64,000 bases of DNA from Diphasiastrum complanatum. Lineage: Eukaryota > Streptophyta > Lycopodiopsida > Lycopodiales > Lycopodiaceae. The DNA is taken from the NCBI GenBank assembly GCA_029204225.1, contig MU831934.1, positions 1 to 64,000 on the forward strand, read 5' to 3'. The position numbers and the translations under genes were made by a program. Position 1 is the stretch's first letter. Each line of letters opens with the position of its first letter. The notes below the pieces were generated by a model. The model was given only the letters and a program-made list of their open reading frames with translations, was not told the DNA's origin and made no database searches. Below, piece by piece: positions 33,831-46,514 of this stretch.

Positions 33831-35534
33831 GAAGATTAAAGATTGATTATTCGATAACTAGGAGAATAATCTAACAGAGATAGACATACAATAGAAGAAG
33901 AAAGGTTCTCCACACCAAAAGAGAACATCATCATTAGTTTCTCTATGCTGGTACAACCATTTATAGCAAGGATTATGTCTAGAAATGCAACACCATCAAG
34001 TTTACTATGTGCTGGAAAAGTCTTGCCCAAAAATTAAGCCTTGATAAATATCAATGTTGAATATTACATTGGATAATAAGAGTCCCCAAATGAAATTTCA
34101 ACCACCTAGTCATGTATGATTTGATTTGAGAACTTTTTCTTCTTTAATGTAGCGATGGACATCAACTATCATGTAGCTTATTAAAATGCTAGCATATAAT
34201 GTGAATTAAATGCATACAATTAAATTATATGATTACACGCACGATAGCATGAGTGAATCCAAAATATCTAATTTCAAAGAACTATCTCATGAGTACTTGT
34301 AATTGAAGGAATCTATTGCAAGAAGTTGTATCGTTGATGGTTGAATAAAATGATAGACAAAGGTTCTTGCTTCTACCATGCTTTTAAGATTTTTTGGCCT
34401 CAAATTGCTCAAAATGGCAAGCGCATAGACAACATAATCAAGGTAAACTATTCAATTGATCGTGTGGTGGATGTGATTTCATGAAACATGCTTAAATTTC
34501 GTGAATAGATTGGCCCCATTGAAGACAAATGATAAAATAACAAGGCGATATTTTTGTCAATGTTTTGATTGTTACTTCTAAAAAAATCTATATGCTCGCA
34601 AGACCTCTTGCATTCTACATAGAATAGATTTTAAGGTTTTAGCACTATATAGTATTATTTGCTATGTTTTGAGGCCCTTGGTTTGAAAGCTCCTAAATAG
34701 ATCATAAAAAATTCATATGTATGCTAATAGTATACAAAAAGATCTTGTCACTTCATCTTAGTTTTGACATATAGAAATGTTATTTTTCTCTTATGTGCCC
34801 ATTTACATGGCTGATTTTTAATAAAAATAATATACTGTGTTTAAGATCATCAAGGATGTAGCACTTTATGATGTTGTCAAACTCAACATGTAAGCATACC
34901 ACTAATTTCTGAAATGGAGGGGCCACATATATATCAAATCTGTCAATCCCTAAGACAAAGGGGGCATACAATACATAGCATGTGATATGCATAAATTGGC
35001 CAAACCACACTCTTTCTCTCCCTCATTGATGATGTGAAGAAGAAGCAAAGGAAAACAATCATACCTCTATTCCGACTAATAGCTCTCCTTTTATGCTCAT
35101 CTTATAGTGTTAACGGCCTCCCATAAACTCCCACGGTTGGGATTTTCCCAACCCTCTTGTATCAACGGTGCGATCTCATCTTGGACTAGATCTGTGTGCC
35201 ACTTCTGCCCAGGTGCGACGTCGGATCCTCAGCGACGGTGAATTCGTGGTAGAGGTAGGCCTCTAGGGGCAAGGGTGGGGTGGAATTTTGTTTGGCAGTT
35301 TAGGGGGTTTTGAGTCATAATAGGAGGAGGAGGAGATTTTTACCGTTGGTCTCGCAAACGGCTAGCTCTGGGATCATCAGGCCTTTCTGTTCTACTAAGT
35401 AATTTTGGTTACTAATTTGCTTCTCAAAGGAGATTAAGCATTGGTGGGTGTGGAAATTGATCCCCATCTCAGGAATTTTGTGTGACGATCCACTTCAAGG
35501 ATCTTGCAACAAAGGCAATTGGGCTGAAAGGACT

Positions 35535-35623
<89 letters not shown>

Positions 35624-36042
35624 GAGACAGAATTTTTGTACATACCTAGATTCACAGGTTGCATATTCAGAAACAATCTGCAGAATTCTTCATTTGAACC
35701 GCCTCTCAAACCAATTTTCTGCCTTGTTGCAATTGCAGCCGTAAATTGGCAATCAAAACCCATCTCTTTCAATCCCATTTCGTTGAATTCCTTTGGCATT
35801 CGTTCGAAATCCCAATTCCTACAGTGAATTTGTTGAGTCTTCAGCTCAAACCAGTTGGAAGAGTTCATCCACAACAATATATCGGTAGAAATGAATTAGC
35901 AGAGCCGACGGTGACAACCGATGTATAGCAGACCAGGAAGGCATTTCAAAGAGGTAGCCTGTAAGCAGGGAGACTCTTTTGATAGCAGCCAAAATTGACA
36001 CTTGAGCTTTTCCTCGTGATATTTCGCACCACTGCGAAAAAA
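33831..36042. other. Intergenic; upstream region of the TPR gene
   Basis: AT-rich to about 35080, then a more GC-rich kilobase before the TPR gene, where promoter and leader are expected. Apart from the (TC)n run I recognise nothing. Ser-Leu and Arg-Glu repeat frames here are artefacts of that run. Confidence 0.45.
35543..35620. repeat. (TC)n microsatellite upstream of the TPR gene
   Basis: About 39 uninterrupted TC units, 420 bases before the TPR start codon. CT runs are common in plant leaders and promoters, and the location makes a 5' UTR or promoter position likely. Confidence 0.95.
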
Positions 36043-38407
36043 ATGTGGAACGATCAACACCTTCTTGCTCCAGGGCAGCTTTCGATCGGACAAAGAATTT
36101 CAAAGTCTGCACCATGTTCTCCTTTGAAACCTCTCATCCCGAAAAGAATTTCGTCTCGTCCAGATGCGTTTCACGTCATACACAAAGTACCTGTCGGGGA
36201 TTCTCCATACGTGAAGGCAAAACACGTTCAGGTTAGAATCATCACTCTCCCTTTACATCAACTATCAGGCAGCGAACAAGAAAGCAGTATCGGTTGTCCA
36301 GTTTTTATGCGATTGAATTTTCGTCGTGATCTGCTAAACGGATTTGTTTGTTGCTGGTAGCTGGTGGATAAGGATCCGGAGAAGGCTATTGCCTTGTTTT
36401 GGGCTGCCATCAACGCGGGAGATAGGGTGGACAGTGCACTAAAAGACATGGCCATTGTCATGAAGCAGCAGAACCGACCAGAAGAAGCCATAGAAGCTAT
36501 TAAGTCTCTTCGCAGTCGCTGCTCTGATCAAGCACAGGAATCGCTGGATAATGTCTTACTTGACTTGTACAAGGTAGAAACTAAGAACACTGGCGCTACG
36601 CACATGTTCGTGAAGAGTTACATTTTATGGTTGAAATGGTTGTATTACAGCAAAGATCTTCGATGTATATGATATTTGACTTATTCACTTGTTCAATTGA
36701 TTATTACAGAGGTGCGGACGATTGGATGATCAAATAGCTTTGCTCAAGCACAAGCTGAACCTTATTCACCAGGGATTGGCATTCAATGGCAAGCGAACTA
36801 AGACAGCTCGCTCCCAAGGCAAAAAGTTTCAAGTATCTATCGAGCAGGAAGCCACTCGTCTCCTGGTAATTTATCAGATTCAACGTGTTTGTTTCTTTTT
36901 GTTTCTTTTCGATACTTTCAGTTGCTTTTAACGAGATTTTTAACCGGTGTTTTTATCATAATTCTGGTTTCTTTATGTACAGGGGAACCTAGGATGGGCC
37001 TATATGCAACAAGCAAACTACGAGGCTGCAGAAGCAGTTTACAGGTATATATGGTCGATAAAACATGATCTGTTCCATCTCTTCCTGGGAATGTATTGTC
37101 TTTGAAATGTGCTTTAGTCCTTCGGCTGATACATCTTTGCTCGTTTTTGCAGGAAAGCATTGTCAATCGAGCCCGACAACAATAAAGTGTGCAACCTAGG
37201 GATTTGTCTCATGAAACAAGGCAGGCTAGAAGAGGCAAAAGCCATGTTGCAAAGTGTCACTCCGGCCTGCTCAGACAGCCGCTGGGGATCGGACTCCCAT
37301 CTGAAGTCCTATGAACGCGCTCAGCAGATGCTGCTCGAGATGGAAAATTCCAGCAATTCAGCCGTCGATTCTCTACAAACCAATTCGTCCCTTGCTTGGT
37401 CCTCGCTCTCCGGGTTGCCTGTGCAGATTCCCCTCGAACGTCATCTGAACCTTAAAAACCACGATGTACCGTTTCCTTCAAATTCTATCCAATCTTCTAC
37501 TTTGGATCATTCCATGTTCTCGACTTACGTCGATGCCTGGGATGATGAAGAAGGAGACAACGCCTCTGCAGATGAAAACATCAATACCAACAACATACAA
37601 GGAAATGTTAATCCGGTTCAAGAGCCGCAGATACATTGGAATCGAGAGCATAAACTGGAGAACGTGCGTAAAGAGAAGTGGGAAGATCAGAATCAGATTT
37701 CTCACACTGCTCGATGTCCTCCGTTGCAGCAACAAAATAGCCATGACCTCACTGAGGCTTCTCCCTTCACCTTGCACGCTATGCCAAAGTCCACACTGCA
37801 ATCAAAAACGGATAATAATGTTTTCTCTCACTCAGCAACGGCAACAGGATTTCGAGACAACCAAGAAAGGCTACCTCTGGCTTTTGACAGGACAAACAAC
37901 TACTCGGTCAAAGCAGCCAACGCATCTCCTCTTGTTCTGTCAGGGCTTTCAAAAGGTAACTCCAAAACGCTCCCAGTAAAACCAGAGCACTGGAGAGCCT
38001 CAACACTCCAGGAAAACAAACCATCACCAAGAAGGATTCTCACTTTCGACTCCAGCAATACCAGTTTTCCTATTAATGCAGTCGGTGGGACTAATTCAAC
38101 TGGAGGTATGACTAGCACCGCTCTTGTTGAGGACGTGATGGAGGAGATGACCAAAAAAAGCTTGGAAGATCTTGGATTTGTTGATACTTCTGACGCAGAT
38201 ATGGCATTCCCGCAACCCATTTCAGTGGGTATCACTGCGAAGACCGTAGACAACGATCTACAGAGCCTGTCAAGCGATCTGCTTCTCGCCTCACAGACAT
38301 CTTCAATGGATCTTGAGAGGAAATACCGCCGAAGGCTGCAGGTTTTCCTGGATATGACCATGCCAGCTAGCCAGCCACCAGCAAGTATAAATTTTCCAAT
38401 CTTGTAA
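36043..38407 (+). CDS. TPR protein, MS5/TDM/SDI (POLLENLESS3-like) family
   Basis: Five exons with GT-AG introns: 36043-36231, 36361-36573, 36710-36865, 36983-37044 and 37153-38407, giving 624 residues. The family signature is at residues 40-63 (DAFHVIHKVPVGDSPYVKAK), followed by TPR-like helices (LFWAAINAGDRVDSALKDM; GNLGWAYMQQANYEAAEAV; NLGICLMKQGRLEEAKAML) to about residue 260. The remaining ~360 residues are low-complexity, rich in Ser, Asn and Gln, with an acidic patch (DAWDDEEGDN) and a conserved-looking end (RKYRRRLQVF). In Arabidopsis, relatives act in meiotic exit (MS5/TDM1) or in the sulphur-deficiency response (SDI). The long tail is more like the MS5/TDM side, but I cannot choose. 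ATG at 36043 is the nearest in-frame start to the signature. A GTAAGT overlaps the stop region, so one more exon cannot be excluded. Confidence 0.85.
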
Positions 38408-39452
38408 GTATCATACCACAAAAGTCCGTAAATACTATGGTACTAGGATCATACATCTGGCTCAACCAACCTCCATGTTCATTACAAACATATCTTCTAG
38501 TTTGGAAATGAGAGAAACAAAGGTAATGAATGGCAAAGAGGACGGTTGAAAAGACATTATGCTATTAGATAGATCTCAGGAAAATCAGGTCTTGAAGAGC
38601 TCAACTGTGAACAATCTCCCAAAGGTTTGACTTATTATTAGTTTTCGTGGAATTGAGCTCTTTACCAGAAACATCGTCACCATGTAAACTACGATTAGAC
38701 AATAGTTACCACCACAATGGGAAAAGGTAGGCAGATAAAAGATGTTGTACATATTTAGAAACGACATTTGGCAGTCATGCTGCTCTCTTTTCGTGACGTT
38801 TTCGTATCGTTGCTTCTACAACAAGAGGAAGGAGTTCAGAGAGCCCGCATATATTCTTGAGCCTGAAATGAAATGCCAATCAGAAAAAGATTGTTACGAC
38901 AGAGAGAGAAGAAAAATGCATAATTGAATTGGAGGTTGCTGCTCCAGTATGCCAAGACATGGACAACCGATACTCAAAACATACCTATACATACAATACA
39001 TTGATCATTCTTTGTGAAATTCAAGCGATATCTCATTCTTTGTGAAATTCAAACGATATCTATGAAATTATCAAATAAATTGTCCTGTTACAAGTTCACA
39101 TCGTCTATCGCTTGCAGCATTTGATAATTTTGATTTGACACCGATTTTCTTGAACCATAGAAAGCACTATTTCTCTTTTAAACCTTAAAATCTGCACAAA
39201 AGCTATAGTAATCACTAATCCCCATGGCTATATGTGTACGGAAGCTACCACCAAGGCTGTACGGAAGTTGCCCACCAAGCTGACTTTGATTAATAAGTAA
39301 TGATCATGATGGATATTTTTTACATGGCTTCCATGACCAGCTATGTTGTTGACTTGTCACATTGTCATTTGTTGTGAGGAAGAAACTAGATAGGGTTTTC
39401 ATGAATGCACATATGTTGGCATTGCTTGCGACGTACACACGAGGATGAAAAA

Positions 39453-39577
39453 GGCCCAGGCCCATCCAACAATGCATTTGAAGGGATTGACATGCCAATT
39501 ACTGTCAAACACCATCCAAGGTGTTGCTCTCCCCCCTCTCTCCTTGCCCTTCCCTTCATTGTTGGATGGAAGGGCCC
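39453..39577. repeat. Inverted repeat (hairpin) 1
   Basis: Left arm ggcccaggcccatccaac continues aatg; the right arm, reversed, reads gggcccttccatccaacaat. The two arms match over about 20 bases around a loop of about 80 bases. The core GGCCC..CCATCCAA is shared with the hairpin at 40161. Confidence 0.75.
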
Positions 39578-40129
39578 TAGCACTGCCACAATAGTGGCAT
39601 TGCAGAATACGCACGCTGCTCCCATTTGAAGTTGAGTGTTAGACATTGCATGGGCACATGGCATTAAATGCCTATGCAAAGTCTAGTGAAAGGCGTACAC
39701 AATGTAACTTTTTCTTATATATCACAAAAAGAAATTGTGCGACTGGTGTGCCTCTCATGACTCTTGCAACTCTTGCATAACACACCATACATAGCGGAAA
39801 GCCTTTTATAAAAGAATACATCATGCACAAGAATACAAAATTCTAGAAGAATCGCTCGACTGCTCATGCATCTTGAAATATTCGCTCGACTGCCCATGCA
39901 TCTTGAAAGATTTAACAGTGCACAATCCAATGGTAAAAAATAGCAAAAAAGTGCATTACGTCAGCAAAAAAGTGCATCCATGGACTAGACATGTCCTGAA
40001 ATGATTTGTCGGTCCCCTGGCTTGCAGCTGCCACTGCTCGACAGATTTTTTCCAACACCGGTCCTCTCCATGGACATTACCTAGTGGAATGTCATTTTGG
40101 CCGCTCCCAAAGCAAGAAGGAGCTGCTTA

Positions 40130-40160
40130 AGGAGTGCACTCCATGTGCACATGCACTCCT
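40130..40160. repeat. Short perfect hairpin
   Basis: Arms aggagtgca and tgcactcct flank a 13-base loop that itself holds the palindrome atgtgcacat. It abuts hairpin 2. Confidence 0.8.
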
Positions 40161-40236
40161 GGCCCACTCCATCCAATGGTGATGGATAGGGCTAAGGGAA
40201 AAACAAGAGATATCTTCCCTTGGATGGAGAGGGGCC
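40161..40236. repeat. Inverted repeat (hairpin) 2
   Basis: Arms ggcccactccatccaa and, reversed, ggcccctctccatccaa, about 16 bases each, around a 43-base loop. It shares its arm core with hairpin 1, 0.6 kb away. Confidence 0.78.
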
Positions 40237-41935
40237 TCTATGCACAGCAGAGGCACTGTAGCTGCACCTGCGACACACTCTCTAATGAGAGCCAGCAAGA
40301 AGGGTATTGCAATCTTTTGAAAAAAAAATTAGGTGCCATCTTCACGATGACCTATAGCATAATCTTATTTTTTAATGCTTTGAATTCACAATTTCAAATT
40401 TTGAGCTTTTTTGAGATGTTTTGCATGTTTTGTTAACAAGTAAGCTACACGTGCACATAAATGTCTTTACCAGTTGAAAAATGCATGTTGTGCACTTGCG
40501 ATTGCCTTACCAGTTAGAAATCTACATGTGTAATGCATACTGAGTTAGAAATGTGTTTGTGGGTCTTTGCATGCGAGAAAAGTCTCTTATTTCAAAGCTT
40601 CATGCTAATTGGGAACTAGATGTAGTGATGCTTGATTTAGCGTTCAATGCCTACTTTGAACTGGATGAGACATCTTAAGAGGTGGGCGGAGCAGTTCAAG
40701 AGTTAGCAAATTTTGTCGTAAAAATCATTCATTGCCTCTGCAATACAAAAGGTGGATCACACAATGATTTGGAGTCTAGGAAGGTGGGAAGAGAGATCGT
40801 GCACTCATTGGTACCTAAATAGGCATCAATAAAGAACTGAGCAAATTTTTTACAGTTTTCTTTATGCATGCAAGCTTTTTCACTATGTCTCTTAATTCAT
40901 TTTGATCTTGTGTTGAGATCCTAAGTGGTGGGGCATGGTATATGCAGTCTTGATTTAATTCCTTTGAAGTTTGAATATAAATGTACAATTAAAACTTGCT
41001 AACATTTTTAGATTTCAAGGTTGCTAATATATATAGTTCAAGTTGAAGATTTTTTTTGAACAAAGACAACTAATTATAACAATTTTGAAGAAGTTACAAG
41101 GAACTATGAATAATGGTCAAGTTTGACTTATCTTACAACCATACACTATGGTTGTTACCATTATCAATCTAAGTTTAAATAATACTGTATTGGATATGCA
41201 CAAATTTAAATAATACTCTAGTTTCCATGTTGCACAAGACAACTTTTTGGCCTTGCCTTGCAAAGGCAATACTATGTGTTGAGGTCGTCAATGGAGTTTG
41301 AAAAAAAGTCAACGTTAAAGGATACTTTATGGTGACATCCTTGAGTTATAAGACATGAACCTTATTTGAGGACTAAACTAACATGCATGTGTTCTCATTA
41401 AAAGAGTTCTTACTAACGACATGCAAACAAGGCATGATACATAAGGCCAAAACAACAAAACATGCCAATGGTTCTTCTAGAGGGTGTTCAATGCAACAAA
41501 GGAAATAAAAATTAGCCCTAACATGGCATACCAAACAAGGGTAATCTGTGGTTTATTAATTTGAAGTTTTTCTGTACGCTCCGTATGAACATTGATCTTG
41601 CTTCAATGATTTTCCTTCTCTTCTTAATAGAGTTTTCGTTGTTGTTTATTGTGGCTCTATTAATTTGTGTTTCCACCTGATTAAGATTTGACCCTTGGAA
41701 TCAGGTGAATCTGAATTACATAGAGTGCAGTTCATTCCAGTTAATCAAATGAATCAAATCTCGTTTCGATTTTGAATCAATCGCTGCCAATCTAGATTTG
41801 AAAGAATTAGCCTACAAAAAGGCCTACAAAATCTTTTACATATGATGCGGCTGTTGCAGCTCTTGAAGTTTCCTTCTATTTTGTTGTAGCTCAACATGGA
41901 AGCTCTCCCCACAAAGTCATCGCCCGACACGTCGT

Positions 41936-43511
41936 ATGGCTAGGTTGTACGTACATGCATGCAAAAGCTGGAGTCAAGATAGGAGAGCCAGTTGTGCTAG
42001 AAGTTGTGTCTTCCTTCAGATCAACCCCCTCGATTCACAACTCTCTCCCGACACCCTGGCTTGGATGCACCTCATCCATCTTTCGCCACCTCGCCAAGGC
42101 TCCTCACCTCCCACGTCTCCATCCATTTTCTAAACCGTCTTCCAATTTCCCACCATTCCTGTCATCCCCTCTTTCGAGCAGTCCGTTCTTACTCCTCTCC
42201 ACACCACTTCTCTCACACCTCCCACCTCTCCCCTGAAAGCTACCGAGGGCTACAACCGTTGCCTGATGACGCATTTGTGCAAACAACGTATGCAACATCG
42301 CCTGATCATGCTGACCCCACCGCATCTGACGGCATGCAATCACTAGAAAAGCTGATTGAAGACGGCGACACAATATTGGTCGTCCGGGCTACATCACAAC
42401 AAGCCCCTACTAGCACCACCATATCGGCCGGTCCCACAGACATTTCAACAACCTACCAAATCTTGGGCACATTTGTCTAGGAGGCGGTAGCCACAAGAAC
42501 AAAAATTGGACGACCGAGTATTGGAGTTGGCCACAAGTAATACCCAGCTGCGGGCATAAATCGGCCAACTCCAGCAAGATCTGCTGATTGCCCAACAACA
42601 CGAGCAAGTAGAGAAATCCGAAGTGCAGAAACTCAAAAATCATGAAGCCAATCTCCAAGGGTACATCACGGCCTTCTCAAAGTCTACCATGGATGCTCAG
42701 TTGAAGCTCCAAGAGATCCAGCAGTAGCTCACACAACATCTCACTCCACTCCAGACACAACTCTCAATGTTGGAAATAGAAAACCTATGCATGGGAGCGG
42801 AAGTGACAACCCTATAAGCAGAAAAGATGGCCTGGCTCACACAACCCACACCTACCAATAGACCACTCAACCAAGCTGAGGTGGATCTCCTCACAAAGTA
42901 GGTGTAGGTGGACAACGACAAATTTGCCAAGTACTAGGCTAAGTTTGACAATTACCGACACGAGGCAATGCAGGAGTTAGCACAGGCAAAGAATGCCTTG
43001 AAGGCGTGCCAGAAGCACATGGAGCAGCAGCCTCAACTGGCCCCTGTTGTGATTCCACCGCACCAATCAAATACATTGCCACCCCCAGCTCCAACCAAGA
43101 CAAGGGAAAACAAGCAGAGGGACTAAATGTACAAGATCAAGGCTCAGATGTAGCCGACGCTAGTGATCAAGACCTAAGCCAAGGAATAGATCTGAGCCAA
43201 AGCCAAGAAGAGTGCCAAGCCTCCACAACTCAAGGCTCGCGATCCGTATCTGCCAGCTGTGTTTTTCGTCGAGCGAAGTCCATGGAAAAGAAAATTAACG
43301 AATTCTTAGCCAAACATCTCCATGACTCCTTACGAGGCGGCTAGCAGATATCTTTTTATGCCCAAACAATCAAGGGCAACGAGCTGAAAGCTCTTCCCAC
43401 ACTCCAATCACAAATAGAGTGGCGCCAACAACTCTTCGAGCGAGACCCTACGGCCATCAGGGCCTATGTGACAAGTCCACGCCAATTGAGGATGAATGTG
43501 CATTTCCTCCC
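41936..43511 (+). pseudogene. Coiled-coil protein pseudogene, 5' part
   Basis: A decayed + strand reading frame. The early part (42004-42477) is Pro/Ser-rich. From about 42500, in another frame, comes a strong coiled coil (QKLDDRVLELATSNTQL; IGQLQQDLLIAQQHEQVEK; MDAQLKLQEIQQ). The next open part (43006-43344) is Gln/Ser/Asp-rich and ends in KSMEKKINEFLAKHL. At least five TAG codons stand where a Gln would continue the coil. The last words before the copia insertion (RQLRMNVHFLP) continue in frame at 47813. I do not recognise the family. It could be an accessory ORF of a Ty3 element or a host gene. Confidence 0.5.
43507..43511. repeat. Target site duplication CTCCC (left)
   Basis: Exact repeat of 47808-47812, flanking the copia element at 43512-47807. 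Confidence 0.92.
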
Positions 43512-44309
43512 TGTCGTAAAACGGTGGTCATGAGCGCAACAGAGGCTCGGTTACTCAGAGCGTTGGCTTGTAGGAACGGAAACGCAACAGTTAGTAGCAG
43601 AAATATTCAAGTAGAAAAATTCATACAGTTTGCACAAACTAACGACACAGTAGTGAGACAACAATTCCACTCTGATAAAAATCAACAATGAGTACAATGG
43701 CTTGAAGTAATAACTTTAGCTTGTTGAGCGTGATAACGCTGGCTACATATAACTTTGATTGGAGTAGAAATTCCCAAAAATTAACACTTACATAGCTTGA
43801 TTCAACTAATATAGAGATTTACAAGAGAGAAAATATCTTACAAGCCTTTAAGGCTATTTATGCCAATTTTTGCATATGTACAAAAGTTGGTAACCGTCAA
43901 CCGCCTTTGGGATATTTGTTTGTCCAGCTGTTTTTAGGGTTACTCATAAGTTGATGAAGTCGGTCAACCAAAAATACGAGAAAAAACAAAAAAGGCAAAA
44001 GTGCCTTAAAAATGATTTCTAAGGTATTCTGGCCACTTGGCCAATGTGTCGCATTTTTTTGCTAAGGAGCGAAAAAGACGAAGGTGCCTTTAAAAATGAT
44101 TTCCAAGGTATTATGGCCACTTGGCCAGAGTGTCGCATTTTTTGCTAAGGAGCGAAAAAGGCAAAGGTGTCTTAAAATGATTTCTAAGGCATAGAAAATC
44201 TCAAAGGAAAAAAATGTGAAGGCTTAAAAATATGTTGTCGGCCTTTGGTTTTTCAGGATGCTCATTACTTGAACAATTTGTTTGAAGGCTGAGCATAAGA
44301 AATCTAACA
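43512..44309 (-). repeat. 3' LTR of the inverted-pol copia element
   Basis: Starts tgtcgtaaaacggtgg and ends gaaatctaaca. Nearly colinear with 47011-47807, sharing internal triplicate-like blocks around 'atttctaaggtatt.tggccacttggcca'. Confidence 0.93.
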
Positions 44310-44320
44310 CTCCCCCTTAA
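44310..44320 (-). other. Polypurine tract
   Basis: Minus strand TTAAGGGGGAG immediately before the LTR start TGTTAGATTTC. Confidence 0.88.
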
Positions 44321-44538
44321 TGTGGATCCTGAAAAACTTTGATCTTCAGATTTAACATATCGTTAAATCTGAGATGTTGCTCCTTTGATAGAGCCATTGT
44401 GAAGTAATCTGCTGCCATGTGATTTGTTCTGCAGAAAATCAATACTACTTCCTTATTGTGCACTTTCTCTCTAAGGTAGTGATACCTGATTTCTATATGT
44501 TTGCTTCGAGAGTGAGAACTCGGATTGAGGAACAACAT
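44317..44538 (-). pseudogene. Copia RNase H end
   Basis: The frame reads NPSSHSRSKHIEIRYHYLRE then LIFCRTNHMAADYFTMAL, the C-terminal part of copia RNase H. It breaks into plus-strand protease sequence at about 44545. Confidence 0.87.
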
Positions 44539-44544
44539 AAAATC

Positions 44545-46510
44545 AATTTCTGGTATCCGAGACTCCGGAGCAACACAACATATGACTCACCATCACGATT
44601 GGTTCAAAGACTACAAGTCGTTCACCCACTCTCAAGTTGTGCAACTTGGAGACAACTCATCGCATTCAATCAAGTTTGAAGGAACAGTCAGAGTTGAATT
44701 CAAAAGAGGTGGTCAAACGAATCTGCTCTCACTTAGCAGAATCATCGATTCAGATTGAATGGTCAAATTCGATACAAAAGACTGCACAATCCTTGAGAAA
44801 TCCCAGAAGGTTCTAGCCTACGGAAGAAGAAGCGGCTATCTTTACAAACTCAGCCATTGCTATTCTTCTAACAATCAAGCTCTTCACATAGCCACTTCTG
44901 AATCAACTGATATGTTGTGGCATCACAGACTTGGCCATCTTAACTACAACAGTATTCAACAAATGTCAGCTCAGAATCTAGTACAAGACCTGCCTTCAGT
45001 CGCGCAAGCCAACTTCTCCATGCGAAAGCTGTATTATCAGCAAGCATGCTAGAAGTCCCTTCAGTTCATACATCCAAGGGCTTGCTTGGCCTTGTACACA
45101 GCGACATTTGTGGCCCGATGCAGACTGCTGCCACATGGGGAGATCTCTATTTCCTAACCTTCATCGACGACTTCTCTCGAAGGACTGCAACCTACTATAT
45201 GAAGAACAAATCCGAAGCATTCAAGTTCTTCAAGCAGTTCAAGGCATCTGCAGAAAACCAGACCTAGAGAAATATCAAGGCTCTACGCACAGATGGAGAG
45301 GGAGAGTACACCTCCACAGAATTCAAGGAGTTCTGCAAGGCCAACATGATACTTCAACAATACACGACCAGATACTCACCTCAGTCCAATAGTGTAGTTG
45401 AGCGGAAGAACCGGACACTCATCGAAAGTGCCAAGAACATGATGGCCCATGCCTCTCTTCCAAAGAAGTTCTAGGCAGAAGTTGTTACTACAGCTGCCTA
45501 CTTATAGAATCGATCTATTACCAAAGCCCTGAATGGCAAGACACCTTATGAGGTGTGGACATGATCAAAACCATCACTCAAACAAATTCAAGTGTTTGGA
45601 TGCATCGCTTTCGTTCAGAGCCCTAAGGATCTAAGAAGAAAGCTAGATGACGAGAGTAGAAAAATGATTTTCATCGGCTATTCCCAAAATCACAAGGCAT
45701 ACAAGCTCTACAATTTGGATACCGAGAAGGCATTCACCAGTAAAGATGTCATTTTCTTGGAAGACCAATTCCTTGACCACAAAGGAAAAGCTGCTGGTAA
45801 TTTTGACTCACGGATCGAGCAACAAGTCAATTCTGATCTAGAGATTCAACTGCAAAATTTCGACACTGACTCAGAAGATGAGTCAGAACCTCAACTAGTC
45901 AACCCACATCTGAGGACAGAAGTTCACCAGGAGGTCGAACAGGTCCAGACAGCCTCCATCCAGATTTATGAATGATCCGACCTGCTACTTTGTACAAGAA
46001 CCGACCACAGTCTTTGAGGCAATGTCTACTCTTGATGTTGACTAGTGGAAATTAGAGATGGACACCGAATTCGATTCTCTTATGGAGAATCAAACATGGA
46101 CACTCACGGAGTTGCCAAAGGATCGGAAACCAATTCCATGCAAATGGATATTCAAGGCAAAGTACGATGCTGAAAGAAGGCTAAATCGTTACAAGGCCAG
46201 GCTAGTTGCCAAAGGCTTTTTCCAGATTCTAGATCTGGATTATTTAGAAACCTTCAGCCCAATCATCAAACATGCGTCGATCCGACGCCTACTCTCCTTT
46301 GTAGCTATAGCAGATCTCGAAGCTCATTAGATGGATGTCCAGACCACTTTTCTCAATGGAACCATCGAAGAGGAAATATATATGACACAGCCAGAGGGAT
46401 ATGAACTCAACGATAAGCAACATCACCTTGTATGTAGAATTCACAAGGCACTTTATGGGCTGAAACAGTCACCTAGAGTTTAGTTTCAGAAGATCAACAC
46501 ATTTCTGATA
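44545..46510 (+). pseudogene. Inverted copia protease-integrase-RT block
   Basis: On the plus strand: protease (RDSGATQHMTHHHDW), pre-integrase zone (LWHHRLGHLNYNSIQQM), integrase Asp (LVHSDICGPM), a second Asp zone (ALRTDGEGEY), Glu zone (VERKNRTL), C-terminus (IQVFGCIAFVQSPKD; FIGYSQNHKAYKL), then RT ([52 protein letters not shown]). It ends at FLIENA near 46505. Stops at 45472, 45505, 46043, 46328 and 46481 are all TAG where the family has Trp or Gln. The YVDD motif is absent. Confidence 0.9.
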
Positions 46511-46514
46511 GAGA

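Larger units (their letters stand above)
38408..41935. other. Intergenic, no gene recognised
   Basis: About 3.5 kb with no recognisable coding sequence. It contains small hairpins at 39453-39577 and 40130-40236, listed separately. Short frames on either strand here follow the hairpin arms and are probably not genes. Confidence 0.5.

Noticed and set aside
35434-35877. Open frames on both strands with Arg-Glu and Ser-Leu repeats
   Set aside because: They are translations of the (TC)n microsatellite. Nothing else in them resembles a protein family.
39304-40436. Cys/His-containing short frames on both strands
   Set aside because: They follow the hairpin arms and neighbouring inverted sequences. 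Mutual overlap and lack of any start context make coding unlikely.
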